From: JBBQLG01 sp964251665
Lineage (GTDB): Bacteria > Bacteroidota > Bacteroidia > Cytophagales > Spirosomataceae
Assembly: GCA_964251665.1 (NCBI GenBank)
Contig: CAXUKO010000001.1
Span: 248,001 to 312,000, forward strand
DNA: 64,000 bases
Reading direction: 5' to 3'
In this document: one piece after another, positions 41,504 to 50,450 of the stretch
How positions within the stretch are numbered: the first letter of the stretch is position 1
Layout: every line of letters starts with the position of its first letter
Program-made: the position numbers and the translations under genes
The notes under the pieces: model-generated
Told to the model about the DNA's origin: nothing
Databases searched by the model: none
The model's input: the letters and a program-made list of their open reading frames with translations, nothing else

Positions 41504-44380
41504 ATGCCCAAAAATACCAGTATCCGTACGGTTCTTATTATTGGCTCCGGCCCCATTGTAATCGGTCAGGCGTGTGAATTTGACTATGCCGGCTCACAGG
41601 CCTCCCGCTCGCTCCGCGAGGAAGGCATCAAAGTTGCCCTGATTAACTCCAATCCCGCGACGATCATGACCGACTCCGTTACGGCGGACTACGTCTATCT
41701 GAAGCCGCTGGACAAGAAATCAATCGTCGCCATCCTGAAGAAACATCAGGAAATGGGACAGCCTATTGATGCAGTACTGCCAACCATGGGCGGGCAAACA
41801 GCACTGAACTTAGCCATCGACTGCGAGAAGGCAGGCATCTGGACTAAATACGATGTTGCGATCATTGGTGTGGATATCAGGGCCATTGAAACGACGGAAG
41901 ACCGCGAAAAATTCCGACTCAAAATGCTGGAACTGGATGCGACCGTTTGCAAAGGCCGCACGGCCCGGTCGTTTCTGGAGGGAAAAGAAATTGCGCAGGA
42001 AATAGGGTTTCCGCTCGTTATCCGGCCTTCTTATACGCTGGGCGGCACCGGGGGCGGATTTGTAAATGAAGCCGCTGACTTTGATAAAGCCCTTACCGCA
42101 GGTTTGCATGCCTCGCCCGTGCATGAGGTGCTGGTTGAACAGAGTATCATGGGCTGGAAAGAATACGAGTTGGAGTTGCTGCGCGACGGAGCCGGTAATT
42201 TCATCATTATCTGCTCCATCGAAAACTTCGACCCGATGGGTGTGCATACCGGCGACTCCATTACGGTAGCCCCGGCCATGACTCTGCCTGATACACTTTA
42301 CCAGAAAATGCGTGATCTGGCTATTAAAGTGATGGCGGGTATTGGCTCGTTTGCTGGTGGTTGTAACATTCAATTCGCCGTAAACCCGGACGATGACACT
42401 ATTGTCGTAATCGAGGTTAACCCCCGCGTAAGCCGGTCCTCGGCCCTGGCATCGAAAGCAACGGGTTATCCCATTGCTAAAATTGCCGCCAAAATGTCGA
42501 TTGGCTATAATCTGGATGAACTTAAAAACCCAATTACCGGTACGACGTCGGCGTTTTTTGAGCCGGCCATCGACTATGTGATTGTTAAAGTACCACGCTG
42601 GAATTTTGATAAGTTTCCCGGTGCTGACCGGTCGCTGGGTTTACAGATGAAATCGGTGGGCGAAGCAATGGGCATCGGCCGGAACTTTCAGGAAGCGCTG
42701 CAGAAAGCCTGTCAATCGCTCGAAATACGGCGGAACGGGTTGGGGGCCGACGGGCGCGAAGTAACAGATCAGGCAGTACTGACCCACAGTCTGGCGCACC
42801 CGAGTTGGAACCGGATGTTCCATATCTACGACGCTTTTAAGGCGGGAATGTCCTTCCGTACGATTCAAAAGCTGACCAAAATTGATCCGTGGTTTTTGTA
42901 TCAGATCGAGGAGTTAATCGAACTGGAAAAGGAAATTCAGCAGTACGATCTGGAAGATTTGCCACCCGCCTTGCTTCGTACGGCCAAGCAGAAAGGTTAT
43001 GCTGACCGGCAGTTGGCGCACTTGCTGAGCGTGAAAGAAAGCAAAGTGTATCAATACCGGCAGCAGCATAACATTCGGCGCGTGTTTAAGTGCGTGGATA
43101 CCTGTGCGGCTGAATTTGAGGCTAAAACGCCTTATTATTATTCGACCTTCAACAGCCCAACGGCCCCGTCGGAAGGAGCACCCGGTTTGCCTGTCGCCGA
43201 ATTGCCCGGTAACGAATCCGTCCGGTCCGACCGCAAAAAAATTGTCGTGCTGGGTTCCGGTCCAAACCGCATCGGGCAGGGTATCGAATTCGATTACTCC
43301 TGCGTACATGGCGTACTGGCCGCCAAAGAAATGGGCTATGAGACGATCATGATCAACTGTAACCCCGAAACCGTTTCGACCGACCCTGACATTGCCGACA
43401 AGCTTTATTTCGAGCCGGTGTTCTGGGAGCACGTTCACGCCATCATCATGCACGAACAGCCCGAAGGCGTCATTGTGCAGCTGGGCGGACAGACCGCCCT
43501 GAAGATGGCCGAAAAGCTGACCAAGTACGGCATCAAGATCATCGGTACCAGTTGGGAAGCCCTCGACCTGGCCGAAGACCGGGGACAGTTTAGCAGCCTG
43601 CTGCGTGATCTGGGCATTCCATATCCGAAATTTGGTACCGTCCGCGAGTCAGAAGGGGCGCTGGATTTATCGCGTGAACTGGGCTTCCCGCTGCTGGTCC
43701 GGCCGAGTTACGTGCTGGGCGGGCAGAGTATGAAGATTGTCATCAACGAAACCGAGCTGGAACAGCACGTGATGAAAATCCTCAGCGACATCCCGGACAA
43801 CAACATTCTGCTCGACCATTTCCTGGAAAATGCCATCGAAGCTGAAGCCGATGCTATCTGCGACGGCGAAGACGTGTACATCATCGGTATCATGGAGCAT
43901 ATCGAACCGGCGGGTATTCACTCCGGCGACTCGTACGCAGTGCTGCCGACCTTTGACCTGAGCGAAAACGTGATCCGGCAAATCGAGGAATACACCCGCA
44001 AAATTGCGGTGGCGCTGCGCACGGTTGGGCTGATTAATATTCAGTTCGCCATTAAGGACGAGCAGGTGTATGTAATCGAGGCTAACCCCCGCGCGAGCCG
44101 GACGGTGCCGTTCATCTGCAAAGCCTACCAGGAGCCGTATGTGAACTACGCCACGAAGGTAATGCTGGGCGCGAAGGTGAAAGACTTCGACTTCAAGCCG
44201 GTAAAAGAAGGCTACGCGATCAAGATTCCGGTATTCTCGTTCAGCAAATTCCCGAACGTGAACAAGGAACTTGGACCCGAGATGAAGTCAACCGGCGAAG
44301 GTATTTACTTCATCGACGACCTTCAGGATGATTACTTCCAGCAGGTCTACAGTGAGCGGAATATGTACATGAGCCGGTAG
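41504..44380 (+). CDS. carB: Carbamoyl-phosphate synthase large subunit without the regulatory domain
   Basis: A 958-residue CarB with both ATP-grasp halves, which phosphorylate bicarbonate and carbamate to make carbamoyl phosphate for arginine and pyrimidines. The first half opens with TVLIIGSGPIVIGQACEFDY and the second (near residue 578) with VVLGSGPNRIGQGIEFDYSC. Both halves have the ATP-grasp RPSYTLGGTGGG / RPSYVLGGQSM segments. The protein ends at DDLQDDYFQQVYSERNMYMS, just after the second half. The C-terminal MGS-like domain of about 110-130 residues, which binds UMP and ornithine in E. coli, is missing. Short CarB forms are known in Bacteroidota. carA is not in the window. Confidence 0.95.
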   Translation: MPKNTSIRTVLIIGSGPIVIGQACEFDYAGSQASRSLREEGIKVALINSNPATIMTDSVTADYVYLKPLDKKSIVAILKKHQEMGQPIDAVLPTMGGQTALNLAIDCEKAGIWTKYDVAIIGVDIRAIETTEDREKFRLKMLELDATVCKGRTARSFLEGKEIAQEIGFPLVIRPSYTLGGTGGGFVNEAADFDKALTAGLHASPVHEVLVEQSIMGWKEYELELLRDGAGNFIIICSIENFDPMGVHTGDSITVAPAMTLPDTLYQKMRDLAIKVMAGIGSFAGGCNIQFAVNPDDDTIVVIEVNPRVSRSSALASKATGYPIAKIAAKMSIGYNLDELKNPITGTTSAFFEPAIDYVIVKVPRWNFDKFPGADRSLGLQMKSVGEAMGIGRNFQEALQKACQSLEIRRNGLGADGREVTDQAVLTHSLAHPSWNRMFHIYDAFKAGMSFRTIQKLTKIDPWFLYQIEELIELEKEIQQYDLEDLPPALLRTAKQKGYADRQLAHLLSVKESKVYQYRQQHNIRRVFKCVDTCAAEFEAKTPYYYSTFNSPTAPSEGAPGLPVAELPGNESVRSDRKKIVVLGSGPNRIGQGIEFDYSCVHGVLAAKEMGYETIMINCNPETVSTDPDIADKLYFEPVFWEHVHAIIMHEQPEGVIVQLGGQTALKMAEKLTKYGIKIIGTSWEALDLAEDRGQFSSLLRDLGIPYPKFGTVRESEGALDLSRELGFPLLVRPSYVLGGQSMKIVINETELEQHVMKILSDIPDNNILLDHFLENAIEAEADAICDGEDVYIIGIMEHIEPAGIHSGDSYAVLPTFDLSENVIRQIEEYTRKIAVALRTVGLINIQFAIKDEQVYVIEANPRASRTVPFICKAYQEPYVNYATKVMLGAKVKDFDFKPVKEGYAIKIPVFSFSKFPNVNKELGPEMKSTGEGIYFIDDLQDDYFQQVYSERNMYMSR

Positions 44381-44399
44381 TTATTTAGAGAGTATATAT

Positions 44400-44444
44400 C
44401 ATAAAAACGGCCCCGGAGCAAATTGCTCCGGGGCCGTTTTTATG
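44400..44444. terminator. Bidirectional terminator after carB
   Basis: A perfect 22-base-arm palindrome (44400-44421 / 44423-44444) with a GC-rich core and A/T ends, lying between carB and the convergent DUF4394 gene. It would work on both strands. Confidence 0.85.
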
Positions 44445-44459
44445 ATTGACAGAAAAAAC

Positions 44460-46022
44460 TTAGAACCCTAAGCCGACTGCCATTGCCCGTACTGAAGCCG
44501 GGAAGTCGGCTACCGGCGTAGCGGCACCAGTCATCAGGTTGATCCGGTAGATTTTTGACTGGCCGGGCTGATTGGACAGCCGTGACAGGCGAAACAGGGC
44601 ATACGCCGTGCCGGTCGTACCCGTAATATCGAAACCATTGGCTCCCTCAAAACTGATGCCCAGCGGACCTACGTTCACTAAACTTCCGTTGTTGGGCGGG
44701 TCCTGCCGCATCAGTTGCCCGGTGCTGTTGTCAATGTCATAAAGAACAGTAGTCGTGGCTCCCGCGAAGTTGTTCGTGTAAGCCGCCCCGGTAACGACCG
44801 AACTACCCGGATTGATACTGCCATCTACCGCAGCTACGGTACCGTTATCGGGGTTCAGACGCAGGTTCTGACCCGTGTTGCTGACCACCCGAATTCGGTC
44901 GACGGTGGGGTTGAAGTCGAAGCCAAAGTCGACGCCGGATAAAGCGGGTGAGAAGGGCATCCCAACGGCCGTTGCTGCTCCCGAAGCGGTGTTGATGGTA
45001 TACAGCTGGCTGTTGCTGCCCAGTGCATATAATTGTCCGGTAGCCGGGCGGAAGTCGATGCCGTAAATGTTAGCTCCGGCGGCTACACCCGTAATGGCTT
45101 TTGTGATTGGCGTGCCGGGGTTTAGCGGGTTAAAAATCAACAGATTATTTGTTCCGTCAATAGCATAGGCTACTGCATCCGTCGGAATTGCCAACCCCAC
45201 GATACTCATGTTTGGCATAGTGCCAACTTTCTCAGCCCGGCCCGTAGCCAGGTTAATCTGATGCAGTTCGGTACGGCCATTTATACCCAGCGAGGCCAGA
45301 GCCGATGTGCCATCCGCCGAAATGTCGAAGCCGCTCGAACCGGCTGCATCCACACCCAACGGACCAACTTCTACCAGCGTACCGTTGTTGGGTGGGTTCT
45401 GAATGTATAATTTATCGTTGACCGGGTCAATGACGTACAGCGTTGTGGTTGTTACACCCGCGCGGTTGTTGGTGTAAGCTGCGCCGGTTACAACGGCATT
45501 AGCCGCACCATTGATGTTGCCGTCCACATTGGCGACCGTGCCGGTTTCGGGATTCAGGCGCAGATTTTGCCCGCTATTGGTCACCAGCCGAATACGGTCG
45601 ACGGTCGGGTTAAAATCAAAGGCGACCCCATCCGACATCACCATCGGCGAGAACGGACCGGAGCCCACCATCCGGGCTACCCCCGTTAACGGGTTAATGG
45701 TGTACAGGCGACTGTTGTCGCTTACGCCGTACAACTGTCCCGTTGCCGGGCGGAAGTCAATACCAATCAGCCGGTCGCCGGGCTGTACGTTGGTAATCGT
45801 AATTGTCGATACCACGGTCTCCGGGTTCGCTGTATTCAACTGAAGCAACCGGTTGCCGTCGGTAAGGGCATAAAACATGAAGTCGGCGCCACCGACACGG
45901 GCCGAAGCGGACGAACGATTCAGAACCGAGTCGTTTTCTCTACAAGCAGTTATGCCAACAAGTGAGCTGATGGTGAAGGCCACGGCAATAAACCGGGTCC
46001 GGTATTGATTCCACATAATCAT
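44460..46022 (-). CDS. Lipoprotein with two tandem DUF4394 repeats
   Basis: A 520-residue protein (an ATG two codons in, at 46016, is equally possible). It has a lipoprotein signal ending near ITAC (Cys about 27). Two similar halves follow. Each has a segment like GIDFRPATGQLYGVSDNSRL, then DFNPTVDRIRLVTNSGQNLR, then GAAYTNN and PLGVDAAGSSGFDIS or its equivalent. The repeats lie at about 45-280 and 285-520. Each looks like a propeller-type beta repeat protein of the DUF4394 group. Its role is unknown. The repeated nucleotide sequence makes recombination between halves possible. Confidence 0.8.
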   Translation of the reverse strand: MIMWNQYRTRFIAVAFTISSLVGITACRENDSVLNRSSASARVGGADFMFYALTDGNRLLQLNTANPETVVSTITITNVQPGDRLIGIDFRPATGQLYGVSDNSRLYTINPLTGVARMVGSGPFSPMVMSDGVAFDFNPTVDRIRLVTNSGQNLRLNPETGTVANVDGNINGAANAVVTGAAYTNNRAGVTTTTLYVIDPVNDKLYIQNPPNNGTLVEVGPLGVDAAGSSGFDISADGTSALASLGINGRTELHQINLATGRAEKVGTMPNMSIVGLAIPTDAVAYAIDGTNNLLIFNPLNPGTPITKAITGVAAGANIYGIDFRPATGQLYALGSNSQLYTINTASGAATAVGMPFSPALSGVDFGFDFNPTVDRIRVVSNTGQNLRLNPDNGTVAAVDGSINPGSSVVTGAAYTNNFAGATTTVLYDIDNSTGQLMRQDPPNNGSLVNVGPLGISFEGANGFDITGTTGTAYALFRLSRLSNQPGQSKIYRINLMTGAATPVADFPASVRAMAVGLGF

Positions 46023-46281
46023 AATGAAGTTCTGTTAAACCAGTTGATAGTGAACGTGTACTCTAAGCATTGTACGAGAAATCATCAACTACGGTTTTAA
46101 TCAGTTTTTAATTTCATAGTATTTTTATCATTTCGCCCGATTCAGGGACTCGAAAACACTAGTTGGGTAAACTGGGTTGACAGCGACAGGCACAATTGCT
46201 TCTTTTGTGCTCGTTGGGTAAGTCGAGCGGATCGGCTTGCTGCTATTACCGTTCGGGTATTTATTTCAGCTATTACATTCT

Positions 46282-47097
46282 ATGAATCAAACCGTTACCT
46301 TATCAAATGGCGTCGCCATGCCACGCCTGGGCCTGGGTGTCTACGCCCCGAAACATAACAATGAGGTCAGGCAGGCCGTTGAGTGGGCACTGGAAGCCGG
46401 TTGCCGACTGATTGACACCGCAGCGGCCTATGGCAACGAGCGCGAGGTAGCAGCTGCCCTGCAAAGTAGTGGCCTGCCCCGAACGGATGTCTTCATTACC
46501 ACCAAAGTCTGGAATGACGACCAGGGATATGAACAGACGCTGCGGGCCTTCGATAAGAGCCTGGCTAAACTGGAAACCGACTTTGTGGATTTATACCTGA
46601 TTCACTGGCCCGTGCGCGAACACCGGCGCGAGACATGGCGGGCGCTGGAGAAACTGTATGCCGACGGCCGGACCCGCGCCATTGGCGTTTCCAATTATTA
46701 CCAGCCGCATCTGGATGAGTTGTTCGCCTTTGCAGGCGTAGTGCCTGCGGTCAATCAGGTTGAGTTTAGTCCGTACTGTTATCTGCCCGACGTGGTAGAC
46801 TATTGCCGGGCAAGGGGGATTCAGGTGGAAGGATATGCGCCCCTGGTACGCGGCCAGAAGAATAAGGACCCGCGACTGACTGCGCTGGCCGAAAAATATG
46901 GGAAAAGCACATTTCAGCTGCTGGTTCGCTGGTCATTGCAGCACAACGTCGTGACCATTCCTAAATCGGTGAAGCAGGAGCGAATCCGCGAAAACTTCGA
47001 TGTGTTCGACTTTAGCATCAGCGATGACGATATGACGCTGATGAATACATTTTATGACAATACGCGTGTGGCCCCCGACCCGCGCGACATTCCCTGA
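46282..47097 (+). CDS. Aldo/keto reductase
   Basis: A 271-residue NADPH-dependent (beta/alpha)8 reductase of the 2,5-diketogluconate-reductase-like group. The start is MNQTVTLSNGVAMPRLGLGV; the upstream 15 codons are rejected. Catalytic Asp and Tyr lie in RLIDTAAAYGNEREVAAAL near residue 45, Lys in FITTKVWND near 72 and His in DLYLIHWPV near 107. IGVSNYYQPHLDEL and IPKSVKQERIRENF bind the cofactor. The substrate is unknown. Terminator downstream; single-gene unit. Confidence 0.93.
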   Translation: MNQTVTLSNGVAMPRLGLGVYAPKHNNEVRQAVEWALEAGCRLIDTAAAYGNEREVAAALQSSGLPRTDVFITTKVWNDDQGYEQTLRAFDKSLAKLETDFVDLYLIHWPVREHRRETWRALEKLYADGRTRAIGVSNYYQPHLDELFAFAGVVPAVNQVEFSPYCYLPDVVDYCRARGIQVEGYAPLVRGQKNKDPRLTALAEKYGKSTFQLLVRWSLQHNVVTIPKSVKQERIRENFDVFDFSISDDDMTLMNTFYDNTRVAPDPRDIP

Positions 47098-47140
47098 TTA
47101 GGCAAAGAGATAGAAGCTATTTTAGCCCGCTCTGGTCAAT

Positions 47141-47177
47141 AAATAAGGCCGTCACTCCGGGAGCGACGGCCTTATTT
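47141..47177. terminator. Bidirectional terminator after the aldo/keto reductase gene
   Basis: AAATAAGGCCGTC / GACGGCCTTATTT, a 13-bp stem with a CTCC-GGAG inner pairing, lies between the reductase and the convergent beta-barrel gene. Confidence 0.8.
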
Positions 47178-47196
47178 GTACAGTTGTTGTCAGGTG

Positions 47197-47883
47197 TTAT
47201 CGGCGTGAACCGCTTCGGTATTCCTTACCGATGCCAAATCCGTAGCCTAAGGCAAGCGTGAAGACCGAGTTATGACCATTTCTCAGTACCGGTAGGGTAC
47301 TCGCTGCATCAATGCCAGACAGACCGTAGGTATACCGGGCATCAATGAGAAAACGCTGACGTGGCGCAAGTCCTTTGAAGTTCAGTTGAACCCCGGCCAT
47401 CAGCCCTAAATCGACGGGCTTCACACCGTCCGTAATATTCGTTTTTGTACTGCTGCCTTCTACCTGCTGGCTGGCATTCAGTTTAAACCCTAAAGCCGGG
47501 CCGACGAATACATTCGGCCGGAAATCGCCACTACGCGTCAGGAAATAACGCAGTGCAATTGGAATTTCAAGGTAATTAACCCGCTGCGTCACATTGAAGG
47601 GAGCCTGGGGCGTGCCGAGGTTTATGTATTTTGCCCCTTTCTGGGAGTACAGCAGATCGGCCGATATACCAAAATGGTTCAGGGAACTGTACATGATAAA
47701 ACCACCCGCAGCTAACCCCGCAATAGCATTGTTCGGGGCAACATTACTGCCTGCGTACTTGGATAAATTGACGCCGATGCGGGGACCGGCACTAAAGCGT
47801 TGCTGCGCCTGAACAGTGGTAGCACCGACCAGAACCGTGAAAAGAAGAACAGTGAGACGTTTGGTAAAATGAGCTTTATGCAT
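47197..47883 (-). CDS. Outer-membrane beta-barrel protein (PorT-like), paralogue 1
   Basis: A 228-residue outer-membrane barrel with a signal peptide (KRLTVLLFTVLVGATTVQAQ). The mature chain begins QRFSAGPRIGVNLSKYAG, has HFGISADLLYSQKGAKY near residue 70 and IPIALRYFLTRSGDFRPNVF near 105, and ends in strands with TLALGYGFGIGKEYR. This is the PorT/outer-membrane-beta-barrel plan of Bacteroidota. It is a close paralogue of the next gene upstream, 132 bp away on the same strand. The function is unknown. Confidence 0.85.
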   Translation of the reverse strand: MHKAHFTKRLTVLLFTVLVGATTVQAQQRFSAGPRIGVNLSKYAGSNVAPNNAIAGLAAGGFIMYSSLNHFGISADLLYSQKGAKYINLGTPQAPFNVTQRVNYLEIPIALRYFLTRSGDFRPNVFVGPALGFKLNASQQVEGSSTKTNITDGVKPVDLGLMAGVQLNFKGLAPRQRFLIDARYTYGLSGIDAASTLPVLRNGHNSVFTLALGYGFGIGKEYRSGSRR

Positions 47884-48015
47884 GGGTAATAATATTGGTT
47901 GTGTTGTCCGCTTAACGGGCTACTTCCCGGAAATGTTTTACCAGCAGCCCCCGGACACCGGAAATCTAAAAAATCATCCACGCCATAAAAAAGGACAAAC
48001 TGGCTGCCGAACTGC

Positions 48016-48681
48016 TCAGCGGATGGGTTGTCGGCGACGTGTGCTGCGGTACTCCAGGCCAACCCCAAAGCCATACCCCAGTGTCAGGGTGAACACCGAA
48101 TTATGCCGGTCTATGTTCGTTTGGGTGTACGTTTCGGGCAAGCCGTAGGTGTACCGACCATCAATCAGGAAGCGTTGCCGACGGCCTGCACCTTTGAAAT
48201 TAAGCTGGAATCCGGCTGTCAGCCCTAAATCAACCGCGTTAATTTCAGCCGACATGTTGCGTTTGGTATTGGTCGTTTTATTGATCTCCCGACCATCCAG
48301 CCTGAAGCCTAAAGCGGGACCGAAAAAGACATTCGGCCGGAACTTGCCGCTACGGGTGAGGAAGTAGCGGAGGGCAATCGGAATCTCAAGGTAATTAATG
48401 CGGTGTCGGTACGGTGTCTGAACATCAGCGCCCTTCTGAGAGTACATCAGATCGGCCGAAATGCCGAAATGACTCAGTGAGCTGTACATGATAAATCCAC
48501 CGGCGGTGAGGCCAACAATAGGTTTCGTACTGACGGGGCCACCGACAAAGTCAGATAGGTTAACGCCCACCCGTGGACCGGCACTGAAGCGTTGCTGTGC
48601 CTGAACAACTGTCGTACCCAGCAGAGTGACTACCAGCAGAGTATTGAACTGCCTGGTAGAGAAGAGGTTTTGCATCATCAT
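48016..48681 (-). CDS. Outer-membrane beta-barrel protein (PorT-like), paralogue 2
   Basis: A 221-residue barrel of the same plan: signal peptide (FNTLLVVTLLGTTVVQAQ), then QRFSAGPRVGVNLSDFVGG, SADLMYSQKGADVQ and IPIALRYFLTRSGKFRPNVF. It shares long identical segments with paralogue 1, so the pair arose by tandem duplication. Three Met codons (MMM) open the frame; any may be the start. A 16-bp inverted repeat lies 40 bases upstream, in the gap shared with the divergent acyl-CoA dehydrogenase gene. Confidence 0.85.
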   Translation of the reverse strand: MMMQNLFSTRQFNTLLVVTLLGTTVVQAQQRFSAGPRVGVNLSDFVGGPVSTKPIVGLTAGGFIMYSSLSHFGISADLMYSQKGADVQTPYRHRINYLEIPIALRYFLTRSGKFRPNVFFGPALGFRLDGREINKTTNTKRNMSAEINAVDLGLTAGFQLNFKGAGRRQRFLIDGRYTYGLPETYTQTNIDRHNSVFTLTLGYGFGVGLEYRSTRRRQPIR

Positions 48682-48721
48682 TGAGTTCGTTGAATTGTCT
48701 GCTTACCAAACGGATTTGGGC

Positions 48722-48769
48722 TAATAGTTCATGTAAACAAAGCCCTGCCGTGATTTACATGAACTATTA
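48722..48769. promoter_or_regulatory. Perfect 16-bp inverted repeat in a divergent intergenic region
   Basis: TAATAGTTCATGTAAA (48722-48737) and TTTACATGAACTATTA (48754-48769) are perfect inverted repeats with a 16-base spacer. They lie between the starts of a minus-strand barrel gene and a plus-strand acyl-CoA dehydrogenase gene. Such length is far beyond chance. A regulator site (for either gene) or a hairpin is possible. Confidence 0.7.
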
Positions 48770-48860
48770 CACGCCCACTTTTGATAATTTGCGAAGTTAC
48801 ACTGAGCACAGTCGTAGTAGAATTGCTTTAAAGCTAACCGTAGTTTTTCAACCTAACCTA

Positions 48861-50063
48861 ATGAAGCACCCTTCCTTATATTTTACGGCCGACCACGACC
48901 TGTTCAGGCAGAGTGTCCGCCAGTTTATTACGGCCGAAGTCGTGCCCCATATTGACGAATGGGAAACCAACCGCCGGATTCCCCGCGCTGTGTTTGAGCG
49001 TATGGGTGCGTTGGGCTACCTCGGTCTTCCCTTCGCCGAATCGGTGGGTGGCAGCAACGCCGATTTTTGGTATTCGGTGGTCTTTCTGGAAGAATTGGCC
49101 CGGTGTGGTGCGGGTGGATTTACCACGGCGGTGAGCGTTCATGAATACATGGCCATTAACCACATCGCCAAGGCGGGTTCGGACTACCTCAAACAGGCGT
49201 ATCTCGCCCCGGCCATTGCGGGCCGGAAGGTGGCTGCATTGGGCATTACCGAACCCGACGCCGGATCTGACGTGGCGGCAATCCGCACTACGGCCCGGCT
49301 TGTGGGCGATGATTACGTCGTTTCCGGGGCCAAGACCTTTATTACTAATGGTACCTATGGTGATTTTATCACCCTTGCGGTTAAAACAAGCCATGAAACC
49401 GAAGCACCCGGCGCGGGCCGGACGGGTATTAGTCTGTTGGTGGTAGACCTGGATAGTCCCGGCGTGTCACGGACAAAACTGGATAAAATGGGCTGGCACA
49501 GTTCGGACACCGCCGAAATTCGGTTCGATGCGGTACAAGTGCCCGGTAAAAACCTGATCGGGCAGGCTGACAAGGGATTTTATTACCTCATGGAAAGCCT
49601 ACAGCTCGAACGATTAGTGGCGGCTGTAATGGCCGTGTCGGGGGCCGAACTGGCGCTGGAGTGGACCCTGAACTACCTTCAGGAACGGGAAGCTTTTGGT
49701 AAGAAAATAGGGCAGTTTCAGGCCATACGCCATAAAATAGCCGATGTGGCCACCGAAATTGAGGTAACAAAGCAGTTTGTGTACCACACCTGCTGGCTGT
49801 TTACGCAGGGAGCCAGTGTGGTAAAAGAGTGTTCAATGGCCAAACTCCAGGCGTCGGAAATGCAGAAACGGGTCGTTGATACCTGCTTACAGTTTTTCGG
49901 TGGCTATGGCTACGTCGACGACTATCCCATCAGCCGCGCCTACCGCGATGTCCGGGTTGGCACCATTGCGGGTGGCTCCTCCGAGATCATGCGTGAAATC
50001 ATCGCCCGCATCGTTGTCGATACCGTTGCTTACCAGCCTGTTTACGACCCTAACCGATCTTGA
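48861..50063 (+). CDS. Acyl-CoA dehydrogenase
   Basis: A 400-residue FAD enzyme that removes hydrogen at the alpha-beta bond of an acyl-CoA. The start is MKHPSLYFTADHDLFRQSVR; 60 codons upstream are rejected. Signature 1 is ALGITEPDAGSDVAAIRTTA near residue 125, and the FAD-binding segment includes FITNGTYGDFITLAVK near 158. The C-terminal QFFGGYGYVDDYPISRAYRD and VGTIAGGSSEIMREIIAR are family signatures. The catalytic Glu is expected in the TIAGGSSEIMRE region or a few residues before. The last 177 bases overlap a convergent minus-strand frame, described separately. It may work in the fatty-acid pathway with the FadN-like gene at 60 kb. Confidence 0.95.
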   Translation: MKHPSLYFTADHDLFRQSVRQFITAEVVPHIDEWETNRRIPRAVFERMGALGYLGLPFAESVGGSNADFWYSVVFLEELARCGAGGFTTAVSVHEYMAINHIAKAGSDYLKQAYLAPAIAGRKVAALGITEPDAGSDVAAIRTTARLVGDDYVVSGAKTFITNGTYGDFITLAVKTSHETEAPGAGRTGISLLVVDLDSPGVSRTKLDKMGWHSSDTAEIRFDAVQVPGKNLIGQADKGFYYLMESLQLERLVAAVMAVSGAELALEWTLNYLQEREAFGKKIGQFQAIRHKIADVATEIEVTKQFVYHTCWLFTQGASVVKECSMAKLQASEMQKRVVDTCLQFFGGYGYVDDYPISRAYRDVRVGTIAGGSSEIMREIIARIVVDTVAYQPVYDPNRS

Positions 50064-50450
50064 TGGCACTACGGACACGCTTCTCGGTACTAACGCGCGG
50101 GTGGGTTTGGTGGTTTGTGCCGGCCTGGTGAAATAGATCAGGTAAATAGTGATGCAGATCACCAGGATAATAGCGGCAATGGCAGTCGTTACCCAGAGGG
50201 GCCAGAGCCGCTGCTTCGTAGCCGACTCGTGTACCCGCCGGTGCAGGGCCGACCGGAGCTGGGCCGTCTGGGCGGGCAGCGATGCGCCGGTTTGCTGAAG
50301 GGCTTCTAAACCGGCCAGCGCGTCGGCGTAGAAAGGGTTCTCCAGCAGGAGCCGTTCAACGCGGTGCCGGGCGGTGCCGGTGAGTCGCCCGGCCTGATAG
50401 GACCGCAACTCATCGAGGGTGAGCTGATCGCGGTTGGGAGAGTTAGTCAT
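49887..50450 (-). CDS. Membrane anti-sigma-like protein that reads into the antisense strand of the acyl-CoA dehydrogenase gene
   Basis: A 187-residue protein. Its first 85 residues are soluble: LTLDELRSYQAGRLTGTARH, then RVERLLLENPFYADALAGL, the start of many Bacteroidota anti-sigma proteins. One helix follows (LWVTTAIAAIILVICITIYL). About 129 residues are unique; the last 58 are encoded antisense to the highly conserved 3' end of the acyl-CoA dehydrogenase gene, so they are not a normal protein tail. The native end was probably lost by rearrangement or mutation of the stop. It overlaps the ECF sigma gene by 8 bp, with which it surely forms an operon. Confidence 0.6.
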   Translation of the reverse strand: MTNSPNRDQLTLDELRSYQAGRLTGTARHRVERLLLENPFYADALAGLEALQQTGASLPAQTAQLRSALHRRVHESATKQRLWPLWVTTAIAAIILVICITIYLIYFTRPAQTTKPTRALVPRSVSVVPSRSVRVVNRLVSNGIDNDAGDDFTHDLGGATRNGANPDIAVGAADGIVVDVAIATEKL

